Below the pieces are notes generated by a model. The model was not told the origin of the DNA. It ran no database searches and was given only the letters and a program-made list of their open reading frames with translations. This document shows, one piece after another, positions 10,615-18,045 of a stretch of 64,000 nt of DNA. The translations under genes and the position numbers were made by a program. Origin of the DNA: Streptomyces olivochromogenes (GTDB taxonomy: Bacteria > Actinomycetota > Actinomycetes > Streptomycetales > Streptomycetaceae); the NCBI RefSeq assembly GCF_021538895.1, contig NZ_JADDRL010000016.1, positions 1 through 64,000 of the forward strand, read 5' to 3'. Position 1 is the stretch's first letter; the number at the start of each line of letters is the position of its first letter.

Positions 10615-10687
10615 TGGAGCTAAGGAGAATTGAACTCCTGACCTCCTGCATGCCATGCAGGCGCTCTACCAACTGAGCTATAGCCCC
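10615..10687 (-). tRNA. tRNA-Ala (anticodon GGC), second copy
   Basis: Identical over all 73 nt to the tRNA at 8436-8508, including the G3-U70 pair, the GGC anticodon loop and no encoded CCA. The flanks differ, so only the tRNA itself is duplicated. Confidence 0.97.
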
Positions 10688-10780
10688 TTGCGTTCTTCCC
10701 GCTCGGCGGGGCGAACAAGAAGAACTTTAGCCTGCGACCTGCCGGAAAGTGAAATCCGGGGTGCGGGGGCCCGCCGACGC

Positions 10781-11455
10781 TCAGTCGTCGTCGCCGAGGA
10801 CGGGCTCCGGGAGGGTGCCCGCGTTGTGCTCCAGCAGCCGCCAGCCGCGCGCGCCTTCGCCCAGGACGGACCAGCAGCAGTTGGAGAGCCCGCCGAGGCT
10901 CTCCCAATGGCCGGCCTCCAGACCGAGCAGGCGCCCGATGGTGGTGCGGATGGTGCCGCCGTGGCTGACCACCACGAGGGTGCCGTCCTCGGGCAGCTTC
11001 TCGGCGTGCCGCAGCACGACGGGAGCGGCCCGGTCGGCCACCTCGGTCTCCAGTTCGCCACCGCCGCGGCGGACCGGCTCGCCGCGCTTCCACGCGGCGT
11101 ACTCGGTGCCGTACCGGCCGATGATCTCCTCGTGCGTCAGGCCCTGCCAGACGCCCGCGTAGGTCTCGCGCAGGCCCTCGTCGCGGGTGATGTGCAGGCC
11201 GGTGAGGGTGGCGAGCTCGGCGGCCGTGTGCGCGGCCCGCCGCAGGTCCGAGGAGACGATCGCGTCGGGCTTCAGGGAGGCGAGCAGCCGGGCGGCCCGG
11301 CGGGCCTGGCCGACGCCGGTCTCGGTGAGCTCGACGTCGGTGGAGCCCTGGAAGCGGCGCTCCACGTTCCAGGAGGTCTGGCCGTGCCGCCACAGGATGA
11401 TGCGGCGGCCCCGTCCCTTCCGGTCGGTCACCTCACCGGTGGGGCTCATCGCCAT
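10781..11455 (-). CDS. Histidine phosphatase (phosphoglycerate mutase-like)
   Basis: A 224-aa histidine phosphatase superfamily enzyme. IILWRHGQTSWN holds the catalytic RHG (about residues 23-25), SSDLRRAAHTA follows, and the second catalytic His lies in VVVSHGGTIRT; a GLRETYAGVWQGLTHEE acid loop is present. Substrate is unpredictable within this superfamily. ATG at 11455 overlaps the rsfS end; a second ATG at 11449 forms an ATGA overlap with the rsfS stop and may be the true coupled start. Last gene of the nadD-LCP-rsfS operon. Confidence 0.88.
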   Translation of the reverse strand: MAMSPTGEVTDRKGRGRRIILWRHGQTSWNVERRFQGSTDVELTETGVGQARRAARLLASLKPDAIVSSDLRRAAHTAAELATLTGLHITRDEGLRETYAGVWQGLTHEEIIGRYGTEYAAWKRGEPVRRGGGELETEVADRAAPVVLRHAEKLPEDGTLVVVSHGGTIRTTIGRLLGLEAGHWESLGGLSNCCWSVLGEGARGWRLLEHNAGTLPEPVLGDDD

Positions 11456-11892
11456 TCACCGTCCAGCTCGGCGGCGTCCTCCGCGGCCTGCAGCCGGGAG
11501 TGCTCCTCGGCCTTGCCGCGCGTGGCCTTGGCGTCGGCGGGCAGCTCGATCTCGGGGCAGTCCTTCCACAGCCGCTCCAGGGCGTAGAAGACGCGCTCCT
11601 CGCTGTGCTGGACGTGGACGACGATGTCGACGTAGTCGAGCAGGATCCAGCGGGACTCACGGTCGCCCTCGCGGCGCACCGGCTTGACGCCGAGCTCCTT
11701 GAGGAGCCGCTCCTCGATCTCGTCGACGATCGACTTGACCTGGCGGTCGTTGGGTGCGGAGGCCAGCAGGAAGGCATCCGTGATCGACAGGACGTCGCTG
11801 ACGTCGTAGGCGATGACGTCGTGGGCGAGCTTGTCGGCGGCCGCCTGGGCGGCGGTGTTGATGAGCTCGATGGAACGGTCGGTGGCGGTCAC
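11446..11892 (-). CDS. rsfS: Ribosomal silencing factor RsfS
   Basis: A 148-aa RsfS/Iojap protein. Core motifs ITDAFLLASAPNDRQVKSIVDEIEE and WILLDYVDIVVHVQ are intact. It binds ribosomal protein L14 on the free 50S subunit and blocks joining with 30S when nutrients are scarce. The C-terminus carries about 35 extra charged residues beyond the core. Start is GTG at 11892. It overlaps the downstream phosphatase gene and follows the LCP-like gene, the usual nadD-rsfS neighbourhood. Confidence 0.95.
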   Translation of the reverse strand: MTATDRSIELINTAAQAAADKLAHDVIAYDVSDVLSITDAFLLASAPNDRQVKSIVDEIEERLLKELGVKPVRREGDRESRWILLDYVDIVVHVQHSEERVFYALERLWKDCPEIELPADAKATRGKAEEHSRLQAAEDAAELDGEWR

Positions 11893-12014
11893 TACATGGC
11901 TTTCCGTCGGCGGTCACTTGACCTCAAGGGTCTCACGGACCGCCGAGGGCACCTCATATGATTAACCGGGCACCCCGCGTGCCACGAGGGTCACGCGGGG
12001 TGCGCCTGCCGTCG

Positions 12015-13700
12015 TCAGGACGAGGACGGGTCGTAGTTCTGGCCGAGGATCACCGAGACGTCGGCGTTGGAGCCGACCGAGCCCTTCGTCACGGCGCCGG
12101 CGGGCAGCCCCAGGGTCTTGGCGACCTCGGTGGCGTTCTCCTTGTCGGCGGCGTCCCGGTAGATCACCTTGGACTGCGCCTGGGCGCTGGACGCCGTGCC
12201 GGCCTCCAGGAAGGTGAAGCCGCCGTTGAGGAGCACCACGCGGGCCTTGTCGGTGCGGTCCTTGATGCCGGTGGCGTTCTGGACGGAGACCCTGACGGCC
12301 GAGCCCGCCTCGGGGCTCTTGGCGGTGCCGCCGAGGATGTCCTTGACGACGCTGGCGCTGGTCTGGGCGCTCAGGGTGCCGTCGTTCTGGACGGGCAGCA
12401 GGGCCGTCTTGTAGTCGCCGCCCTTGGCGAGGTCGGCGAGCTTGGCGAGGAAGACACCGAGGTTCTTGTCGGACAGGGGCGGCTCGATGATCTGCCCCAG
12501 CGTCTGCACGGTGACGGTGGCGCCCTGCGCGTCGGACGACAGCTTGCGCAGCACCCCCTGCATGACCTGGCCGAACCGCTCAAGCTGGGCGTTGTCGGCC
12601 TCGCCGGAGGCCCGGTAGGTGGCGTAGGCGACGGCCATCTTGCCGCTCAGGGTCTGGTCCTTGCCCTTGTGGACGAGGGGCCCGGTGCCCTTCTTCTTCG
12701 CGCTCGGGTCGGGGACGTCGGCGTTGGTGTCGATGTCGATGTTGCCGACGAGCTCGACGAGGTTCTGCAGGTAGGGGGTGTCCAGCCGCCAGGTGCCCTC
12801 GATGTTGGTGCCGAGGACGGTGTCGAGCTGGTCGCGGGTCCCGGAGGAGCCGTCGTCGTCGACCGACTTGGCCAGGGTCGTGGTGGAGCCGTCGTCGCCG
12901 GACAGGGCGAGGGAGTTCGGCAGCAGGACGGTGCTGCCCTGCTTGGTCGTGGTGTTGTCCACGAGCAGCGCCGTGGAGGTGCCGCCCTTGCCGGTGTTGT
13001 GCAGGTGGACGACGATCACGTCGCGGTTCTGGGCACCCACGGCCGTCGCCGCGCCCTGCTTGGAGCCGGGCGAGGACAGGCCGGGGATCTTTCCGGCGTA
13101 CCAGAGGTAGCCGACGCCGCCGGCCGCGACCAGGGCGAGGACCACGACCAGCGTGACGAGCCGGCTGCGGGCGCGGCGGCGGGCCTCCTCGCGGCGCTCG
13201 GTGCGGTTCTCGGTGAACTTCAGCCAGTCGATGACGTCTTCGGAGCTGTCCTCCGGCTCCTCGACGAAGGCGAACTGCCCGGTGTGGTAGTCCCGTTCGC
13301 GGGCGCCCAGATCCTCCGGGTCCTCGGCGGGAGCGACCTGCTGCGGGATGTGCGCGGTCTGCTCGGTCACCCGGGGCTGCTGCCCACTGACCGCCGCCTG
13401 CCCGTAGGGGTCGTAGGCCGGTGCGGGGCCGCGCCCGCCGTACGGGTCGTAGGGGTCGTGGGTGGGCACCGTCGGCTGCTGTCCGGTGTCGTAGCCGTCG
13501 TACGGCTGCACGGGCTGCTGCCGGCCCGTCGCGTACGGGTCGTAGCCGTAGCCCTGCCCGCCGGCGTACGGGTCGTACGTCTGCCGTGGACCCTGCTGCG
13601 CCGGGACCTGGCGGTACACGGGCTGTCCGTACTCGTCGTAGCCGACGAGCTCGTACTGGTCGCCTGTGTACCCCGACCCCGGGTCGTATCGGTCGTTCAC
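12015..13700 (-). CDS. LytR/LCP-like membrane protein with LytR_C domain
   Basis: A 561-aa protein in three parts. Residues 1-155 are a Tyr/Pro/Gly/Gln-rich cytosolic region with YDPY repeats. Residues 181-201 are one membrane helix. The outside holds an LCP-like domain (about 225-430; ASGEADNAQLERFGQVM fits the LCP box) and a LytR_C domain (about 465-555, VRVSVQNATGIKDR). True LCP enzymes move glycopolymers onto peptidoglycan using conserved Arg/Asp residues (RSDT, PRD). Here those spots read GGTSTALLV and LLPNSLAL, so catalysis is doubtful. GTG at 13700 follows GAGGGG and lies 16 bp after nadD. Confidence 0.8.
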   Translation of the reverse strand: MNDRYDPGSGYTGDQYELVGYDEYGQPVYRQVPAQQGPRQTYDPYAGGQGYGYDPYATGRQQPVQPYDGYDTGQQPTVPTHDPYDPYGGRGPAPAYDPYGQAAVSGQQPRVTEQTAHIPQQVAPAEDPEDLGARERDYHTGQFAFVEEPEDSSEDVIDWLKFTENRTERREEARRRARSRLVTLVVVLALVAAGGVGYLWYAGKIPGLSSPGSKQGAATAVGAQNRDVIVVHLHNTGKGGTSTALLVDNTTTKQGSTVLLPNSLALSGDDGSTTTLAKSVDDDGSSGTRDQLDTVLGTNIEGTWRLDTPYLQNLVELVGNIDIDTNADVPDPSAKKKGTGPLVHKGKDQTLSGKMAVAYATYRASGEADNAQLERFGQVMQGVLRKLSSDAQGATVTVQTLGQIIEPPLSDKNLGVFLAKLADLAKGGDYKTALLPVQNDGTLSAQTSASVVKDILGGTAKSPEAGSAVRVSVQNATGIKDRTDKARVVLLNGGFTFLEAGTASSAQAQSKVIYRDAADKENATEVAKTLGLPAGAVTKGSVGSNADVSVILGQNYDPSSS

Positions 13701-13716
13701 CGGTGCCCCTCTCGGC

Positions 13717-14352
13717 TCACTCGCCGCGGTACAGCTCGCGCTTGTCGATGTAGCGCACGACTCCGTCCGGCACCATGTACCAGATGGGATCGCCCTTGGC
13801 GACTCTCGCACGGCAGTCTGTGGAGGAGATGGCGAGCGCGGGAACCTCCACGAGCGAGACGCCACCCTCCGGGAGTCCGGCGTCGGTCAGATGGTGACCG
13901 GGCCGGGTGACGCCGATGAAGTGCGCCAGGGAGAACAGTTCCTCCGTGTCGCGCCAGGTCAGCAGCTGGGCGAGGGCGTCGGCGCCGGTGATGAAGAAGA
14001 GATCGGTGTCGGGATTGAGCGCGCGCAGGTCACGCAGGGTGTCCACGGTGTAGGTGGGCCCGCCGCGGTCGATGTCGATGCGGCTCACGGAGAACTGCGG
14101 GTTCTCGGCGGTCGCGATGACCGTCATCAGGTAGCGGTCCTCGGCCGGGGAGACGCTGCGGTGGGACTTCTGCCACGGCTGGCCGGTGGGGACGAAGACC
14201 ACCTCGTCCAGCTGGAACTGCGCCGCGACCTCGCTGGCCGCCACCAGGTGGCCGTGGTGGATCGGGTCGAACGTTCCGCCCATCACGCCGAGGCGGCGCT
14301 TGCCCGTGTGCGCGGGGCCGCTGCCGGGCCTGTTCTCCGGGGCCTTCACCAT
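13717..14352 (-). CDS. nadD: Nicotinate-nucleotide adenylyltransferase
   Basis: A 211-aa enzyme joining ATP and nicotinate mononucleotide to deamido-NAD, a step of NAD synthesis. [18 protein letters not shown] is the nucleotidyltransferase signature with the (H/T)xGH motif, and [16 protein letters not shown] is the C-terminal ISSTxxR motif. First gene of an operon with the LCP-like gene, rsfS and a phosphatase. The start region is duplicated: an 18-bp block occurs twice with 20-bp period (14337-14354, 14357-14374), creating a decoy upstream ATG. Confidence 0.96.
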   Translation of the reverse strand: MVKAPENRPGSGPAHTGKRRLGVMGGTFDPIHHGHLVAASEVAAQFQLDEVVFVPTGQPWQKSHRSVSPAEDRYLMTVIATAENPQFSVSRIDIDRGGPTYTVDTLRDLRALNPDTDLFFITGADALAQLLTWRDTEELFSLAHFIGVTRPGHHLTDAGLPEGGVSLVEVPALAISSTDCRARVAKGDPIWYMVPDGVVRYIDKRELYRGE

Positions 14353-14374
14353 GTTGCCGGGGCCTTCACCATGT
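14337..14374. repeat. Tandem 18-bp duplication over the nadD start
   Basis: The block CCGGGGCCTTCACCATGT occurs at 14337-14354 and again at 14357-14374. It duplicates the nadD start codon. The upstream copy gives an 8-codon frame (ATG at 14372, TGA at 14346-14348) whose stop overlaps the second codon of nadD. Confidence 0.85.
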
Positions 14375-14492
14375 CGTTCGCCGTGTCATTCGCCGGACCG
14401 GTAGGCATGTCCTGCTCTCCCATGCGTGCAGACCCTACCGGCCCGGCCTGTGGTCCCCGGCCGTGAGACCCCTCGGGAACGGGCCGCCCGGC

Positions 14493-14657
14493 TCAGCGGT
14501 CGCGGTTGAAGCGGGTGGTGATCCACAGCAGGAGCAGCAGGATGATGAATGCGCCGCCGCCGGTGACGAGCGGGTTCAGGCTCTCGTGGTTGCCGCCGTG
14601 CTCCTCGCCCTCGGCAGCAAGGGTGACCAACTGGGCAGCGGTGCTGTGGAAGCTCAT
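14493..14657 (-). CDS. 54-aa single-helix membrane protein
   Basis: ATG at 14657 to TGA at 14493-14495. The product begins MSFHSTAAQLVTLAAEGEEHGG, then one strong membrane helix (GGGAFIILLLLLWITTRF) and a short basic end. No family known to me; I recall small membrane proteins of this kind beside nadD in Streptomyces. The Shine-Dalgarno is weak. It lies 120 bp upstream of nadD on the same strand and may be its operon leader gene. Confidence 0.65.
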   Translation of the reverse strand: MSFHSTAAQLVTLAAEGEEHGGNHESLNPLVTGGGAFIILLLLLWITTRFNRDR

Positions 14658-14778
14658 CTTCGGCAGGACCTATCCGGTGTGGGCGGGATAAAGATGTCGG
14701 CTCATCGTAAGCGGGTGCCCCGGCGCCGATCACGCCGACTCCGCCGTTGGGGACGAGCGGGGGAACCTTCCTGGTGGC

Positions 14779-14940
14779 TCAGTCGTCCTTACGCTTGTAC
14801 CCGCGGAGCAGGAACCACGCGGTCAGCACGCAGCCCAGGAACATCACGATCAGTACGACACGGAGCAGATTCCCCGTCCCGTGCTGCTGGACGGCGCTCG
14901 CGGCCTCGGGCAGCCAGGCGGCTGCGGGGTGGTGCTCCAT
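14779..14940 (-). CDS. 53-aa single-helix membrane protein
   Basis: ATG at 14940 to TGA at 14779-14781. MEHHPAAAWLPEAASAV leads into one membrane helix (LLRVVLIVMFLGCVLTAWFLL) and ends in the charged tail RGYKRKDD, so the C-terminus is probably cytosolic. Same size, strand and layout as the 54-aa gene 120 bp downstream. It is divergent from the M48 peptidase gene. Function unknown. Confidence 0.65.
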   Translation of the reverse strand: MEHHPAAAWLPEAASAVQQHGTGNLLRVVLIVMFLGCVLTAWFLLRGYKRKDD

Positions 14941-15044
14941 GGCGTGGACTCCTTCGGCTGTACTGCCCGTCCACGGTATCTCCGCCTAGGCTGGGCGCTG
15001 CTTCGGGGGCACTTGGACACACTGACGCACACGTGGGGGAAGAC

Positions 15045-16142
15045 ATGTCCGACGACGGCCACGAGCACGAGGGGCACGAGCACGTCCCGAGCAGGCAGCG
15101 CAGGCGCTTTTCGGGGATCTCCTCGCGTGCGTACGAGCACCCGGCGGACCGCTCGGCGCTGGTGGCACTGCGCAAGCTGAGCGGCTTCGACACGGTGTTC
15201 AAGGCGCTCAGCGGCCTGCTGCCGGAGCGCAGCCTGCGGCTGCTGTTCCTGTCCGACTCGGTCCGGGTCTCGGACCAGCAGTTCTCGCACCTGAACGACA
15301 TGCTGCGGGACGCCTGTTACATCCTGGACCTGGAGAAGGTCCCGCCGATGTACGTCACGCAGGACCCGCAGCCGAACGCGATGTGCATCGGCCTGGACGA
15401 GCCGATCATCGTGGTCACCACAGGGCTCGTCGAGCTGCTCGACGAGGAGGAGATGCGGGCGGTCGTGGGCCACGAGGTGGGCCACGCGCTGTCCGGGCAC
15501 GCGGTGTACCGCACGATCCTGCTGTTCCTGACGAACCTGGCGCTGAAGGTGGCCTGGATCCCGCTGGGCAACCTCGCGATCCTGGCGATCGTCACGGCGC
15601 TGCGGGAGTGGTTCCGCAAGTCGGAGCTGTCCGCCGACCGGGCGGGGCTGCTCGTGGGTCAGGACCTGCGGGCCTCGATGCGCGGCCTGATGAAGATCGC
15701 GGGCGGCAACCACCTGCACGAGATGAACGTGGACGCGTTCCTGCAGCAGGCCGAGGAGTACGAGGCCGGGGGCGACCTGCGCGACTCCGTGCTGAAGATC
15801 CTGAACGTGCTGCCGCGTTCCCACCCCTTCACCACGGTCCGCGCGGCCGAGCTGAAGAAGTGGGCCGAGTCGCGCGACTACCAGCGGATCATGGACGGGC
15901 ACTACCCGCGGCGCAGCGAGGACAAGGACACCTCGGTCAGCGACTCGTTCCGCGAGTCGGCTCAGCACTACGCCGACCACGTCAAGACGTCCAAGGACCC
16001 GCTGATGAAGCTGGTCACCGACATAGCGGGCGGGGCCGGGAACCTGGGCGGCCGGGTCCGCCGGGGCTTCGACGGCTTCGCCAGCGCGCCCCCGCCGAAG
16101 GACCAGGAGCCGACGGACACCCCGCCGCGCGACGAGGACTGA
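15045..16142 (+). CDS. M48 family zinc metallopeptidase
   Basis: A 365-aa peptidase. HEVGH (residues 143-147) is the HExxH zinc site and E194 in SELSADRAG is the expected third ligand. A hydrophobic segment (YRTILLFLTNLALKVAWIPLGNLAILAIVTAL, 155-186) between them fits a membrane-associated M48 enzyme. The N-terminus is His/Glu-rich (DGHEHEGHEHV), possibly metal-binding. ATG at 15045 follows GGGGGA by a few nt. Substrate is unknown; M48 enzymes often degrade misfolded membrane proteins. Confidence 0.88.
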   Translation: MSDDGHEHEGHEHVPSRQRRRFSGISSRAYEHPADRSALVALRKLSGFDTVFKALSGLLPERSLRLLFLSDSVRVSDQQFSHLNDMLRDACYILDLEKVPPMYVTQDPQPNAMCIGLDEPIIVVTTGLVELLDEEEMRAVVGHEVGHALSGHAVYRTILLFLTNLALKVAWIPLGNLAILAIVTALREWFRKSELSADRAGLLVGQDLRASMRGLMKIAGGNHLHEMNVDAFLQQAEEYEAGGDLRDSVLKILNVLPRSHPFTTVRAAELKKWAESRDYQRIMDGHYPRRSEDKDTSVSDSFRESAQHYADHVKTSKDPLMKLVTDIAGGAGNLGGRVRRGFDGFASAPPPKDQEPTDTPPRDED

Positions 16143-16202
16143 CCTCCGCCCGGCGAGGGCCGATCGGGAGCGTCACGCCGTCGGCCGGGCCGGGCCGGAG
16201 GG

Positions 16203-17273
16203 TCATGCCTTGGGCTCGGCCCCGGTGGCCAGCGTCCCGCACAGGGCCGTGGCGCTCCCCGTCGCGTAGGGGTTCGTGCCGGCCGGGCCGCCCGTCCTGG
16301 CGGTCTGGCCGGCCAGCAGCGGGTGCAGGTGGTTGGTGGAGTCCTCGGCGCAGGACAGGGGGCCCGCCTGGACGTAGGCGACGATCAGCTGCGCCTGGTG
16401 GGTGCGCAGGTCCTCGCGGTCGAAGCGGAACGTCAGCTCGCGGCGGACGGTGAACAGGGAGACCGGGGCGCCGGCGGCGGCACGGGCCGGGTGGAGCGCG
16501 TAGACGAGCGTGTGGTCCGCGGTCACCTCAAGGGTGGCGGAGTCGGTCTCGGCGGCCTGCAGCGAGCCCTGGACCCGGATCTTGCGGTCCGCCAGCCGTG
16601 CCTGCGCGGGGTCGAAGCGCACCAGCCATCCGGTCGGCGCGTGCCGCCCGTCCGCGGTGGGGTGCGCGAAGCTCTGGTCGAACTGGTCGAGTTGGTCGGG
16701 GTCGACGAGGACGCGCGCGGGGTGGACGTCGCTGCCGCCGATCACCTCGGGGTAGAGCGCGGAGCGGACGATGTAGTCCTTCGCGGTGGACAGGGCGGAC
16801 ACGACGTCGCTGTCCGAGAAGTGCGCGGTGCGCCGGGAGGCGGGCAGCGGGATGCCTTCGGCCCCGACGCTGAACTGGGCGGCGGGGCTGTGCGCGTACA
16901 GGTACTCGGCGTCGGGCGCCCCGGGCACCTTGCCCTGCGGGGAGAGCGGGATGACGGTCATCCGCAGGGGTTCGACGGGCTGCCGTGCCTCCGGTGAGTC
17001 GTACGGGTGGCGTACGCCCATGTAGACCGCCGTGCTGAAGGCGAGGGCGATCAGCAGGAGGAGGATCAGCGCCTGCCGGGTCAGCCCGCGGTGCAGGGTC
17101 GGGCGGCGGCGTACGGCGGGCGCGTGGTCGGCCATGCGCTCCTGCGCGGAGAACTCCTGGAGGCGGGCAGCACGGACGAACGATTCGTCGAAGACGACGG
17201 ATCGGTATTCGTCCTCACCACCAGCGGGAGCGCCTTCGGGTGTCCCCTCAGGTGGTTCTCCTGGCCCGCCCAT
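16203..17273 (-). CDS. Single-pass membrane protein A of a related pair (SVVFDESFVRAA motif)
   Basis: A 356-aa protein, family unknown to me. The cytosolic N-terminus is acidic and Pro/Gly-rich, then the motif SVVFDESFVRAA (25-36), a basic stretch, one membrane helix (about 68-85) and a large extracytoplasmic domain of about 260 residues with two late Cys that could form a disulfide. The neighbouring gene at 17363-17938 carries nearly the same motif and the same order of parts. ATG at 17273 is the only start after an in-frame stop; it has no Shine-Dalgarno but TACTCT sits exactly at -12 to -7, suggesting a leaderless transcript. Confidence 0.75.
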   Translation of the reverse strand: MGGPGEPPEGTPEGAPAGGEDEYRSVVFDESFVRAARLQEFSAQERMADHAPAVRRRPTLHRGLTRQALILLLLIALAFSTAVYMGVRHPYDSPEARQPVEPLRMTVIPLSPQGKVPGAPDAEYLYAHSPAAQFSVGAEGIPLPASRRTAHFSDSDVVSALSTAKDYIVRSALYPEVIGGSDVHPARVLVDPDQLDQFDQSFAHPTADGRHAPTGWLVRFDPAQARLADRKIRVQGSLQAAETDSATLEVTADHTLVYALHPARAAAGAPVSLFTVRRELTFRFDREDLRTHQAQLIVAYVQAGPLSCAEDSTNHLHPLLAGQTARTGGPAGTNPYATGSATALCGTLATGAEPKA

Positions 17274-17276
17274 ACT

Positions 17277-17286
17277 TTCAGAGTAG
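17277..17286 (-). promoter_or_regulatory. CTACTCTGAA element in front of membrane gene A
   Basis: The 10-mer ends 3 nt before the ATG at 17273. The same 10-mer ends 3 nt before the GTG of gene B (17942-17951). TACTCT matches a TAnnnT -10 box placed for transcription starting at the start codon itself. Confidence 0.45.
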
Positions 17287-17362
17287 GTCTCAGGGGGCTC
17301 AGGTAAACGCCCTGCTACACGACAAGTTCTGACAGGTTCTCACCAGGAAATGCACAGGGCGC

Positions 17363-17938
17363 TCAGGGGGAGCGCGGGAACGCCGAGACCGCCGGCGGGG
17401 TGGATTCGGCGGACGCCGAGGGAGCCGACTCGCGGCCCTGTTCCAGGCCGGTCGAGGCGGGCGTGGGCACCTGCTCGCGGCTGCCCGAGGAGGCCCCGCG
17501 GTAGACGGCGGCGAAGGCCAGCGCGACCATGCCGACGCCCATCACGAGGGCGAGCACCCAGGCGACCGGGCGGTGCCAGCGGACCTGTTTGCCGTACGTT
17601 CCCGAGGTGCCGTGGGGGTCGTCGAAGAGGTCCGGATCGTCCAGTTCGTCGAAGTCCCGGTCATGGCCGAAATCGGGGCCGTCGGGGCCGTACCCGTCGT
17701 CGTAGCGCTCGCCGCTGCCGCGTGCCCGGCGGCGCGCCTCGGCCTCCGAGGCCTCGGCTCTCGCCTGGGCGGCGGCCAGGAGGCGCTCGACGGCGGTGGG
17801 CTCGTGCACCACGGCCGCCCGTACGAAGGCCTCGTCGAAGACCACGGAGGCGAACTCGTCGTCCGACACCCCGTGGTCGTGGTCGTCGTCGGGCTCCCAG
17901 CCGTCCGGGAACGGCGTGCCCCCCACGTCCTCCGGCAC
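17363..17938 (-). CDS. Single-pass membrane protein B of a related pair (SVVFDEAFVRAA motif)
   Basis: A 191-aa protein, family unknown to me. The N-terminus is acidic, with motif SVVFDEAFVRAA at 31-42, followed by an Ala/Arg-rich helix, an Asp/Gly-rich linker, one membrane helix (WVLALVMGVGMVALAFAAVY, about 127-146) and a short Ser/Pro-rich outside tail. The shared motif and layout suggest an old duplication with gene A, with the outside domain lost or gained. GTG at 17938 is chosen because TACTCT occupies the same -12 to -7 position as at gene A; GTG at 17926 is possible. Confidence 0.72.
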   Translation of the reverse strand: MPEDVGGTPFPDGWEPDDDHDHGVSDDEFASVVFDEAFVRAAVVHEPTAVERLLAAAQARAEASEAEARRRARGSGERYDDGYGPDGPDFGHDRDFDELDDPDLFDDPHGTSGTYGKQVRWHRPVAWVLALVMGVGMVALAFAAVYRGASSGSREQVPTPASTGLEQGRESAPSASAESTPPAVSAFPRSP

Positions 17939-17941
17939 GGA

Positions 17942-17951
17942 TTCAGAGTAG
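17942..17951 (-). promoter_or_regulatory. CTACTCTGAA element in front of membrane gene B
   Basis: Identical 10-mer and identical 3-nt distance to the start codon as at gene A (17277-17286). A C-run also precedes both copies. Confidence 0.45.
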
Positions 17952-18045
17952 ACCTGGGGGGTCAATTTGGGCAGACGGTATGGAAATTCATCCGCCTGCT
18001 GAGACGGGTTTCGGTCCGTCCCGTGCGGTCGTTCCAGGTCGGGGT

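Noticed and set aside
8436..10687. tRNA duplicates as attachment sites of an integrated element
   Set aside because: No integrase, excisionase or transfer gene lies between or beside the two tRNAs, and both tRNAs are complete.
14463..15044. Longer start for the M48 peptidase
   Set aside because: The upstream frame overlaps two better-supported minus-strand mini-genes and lacks a Shine-Dalgarno; ATG 15045 has one.
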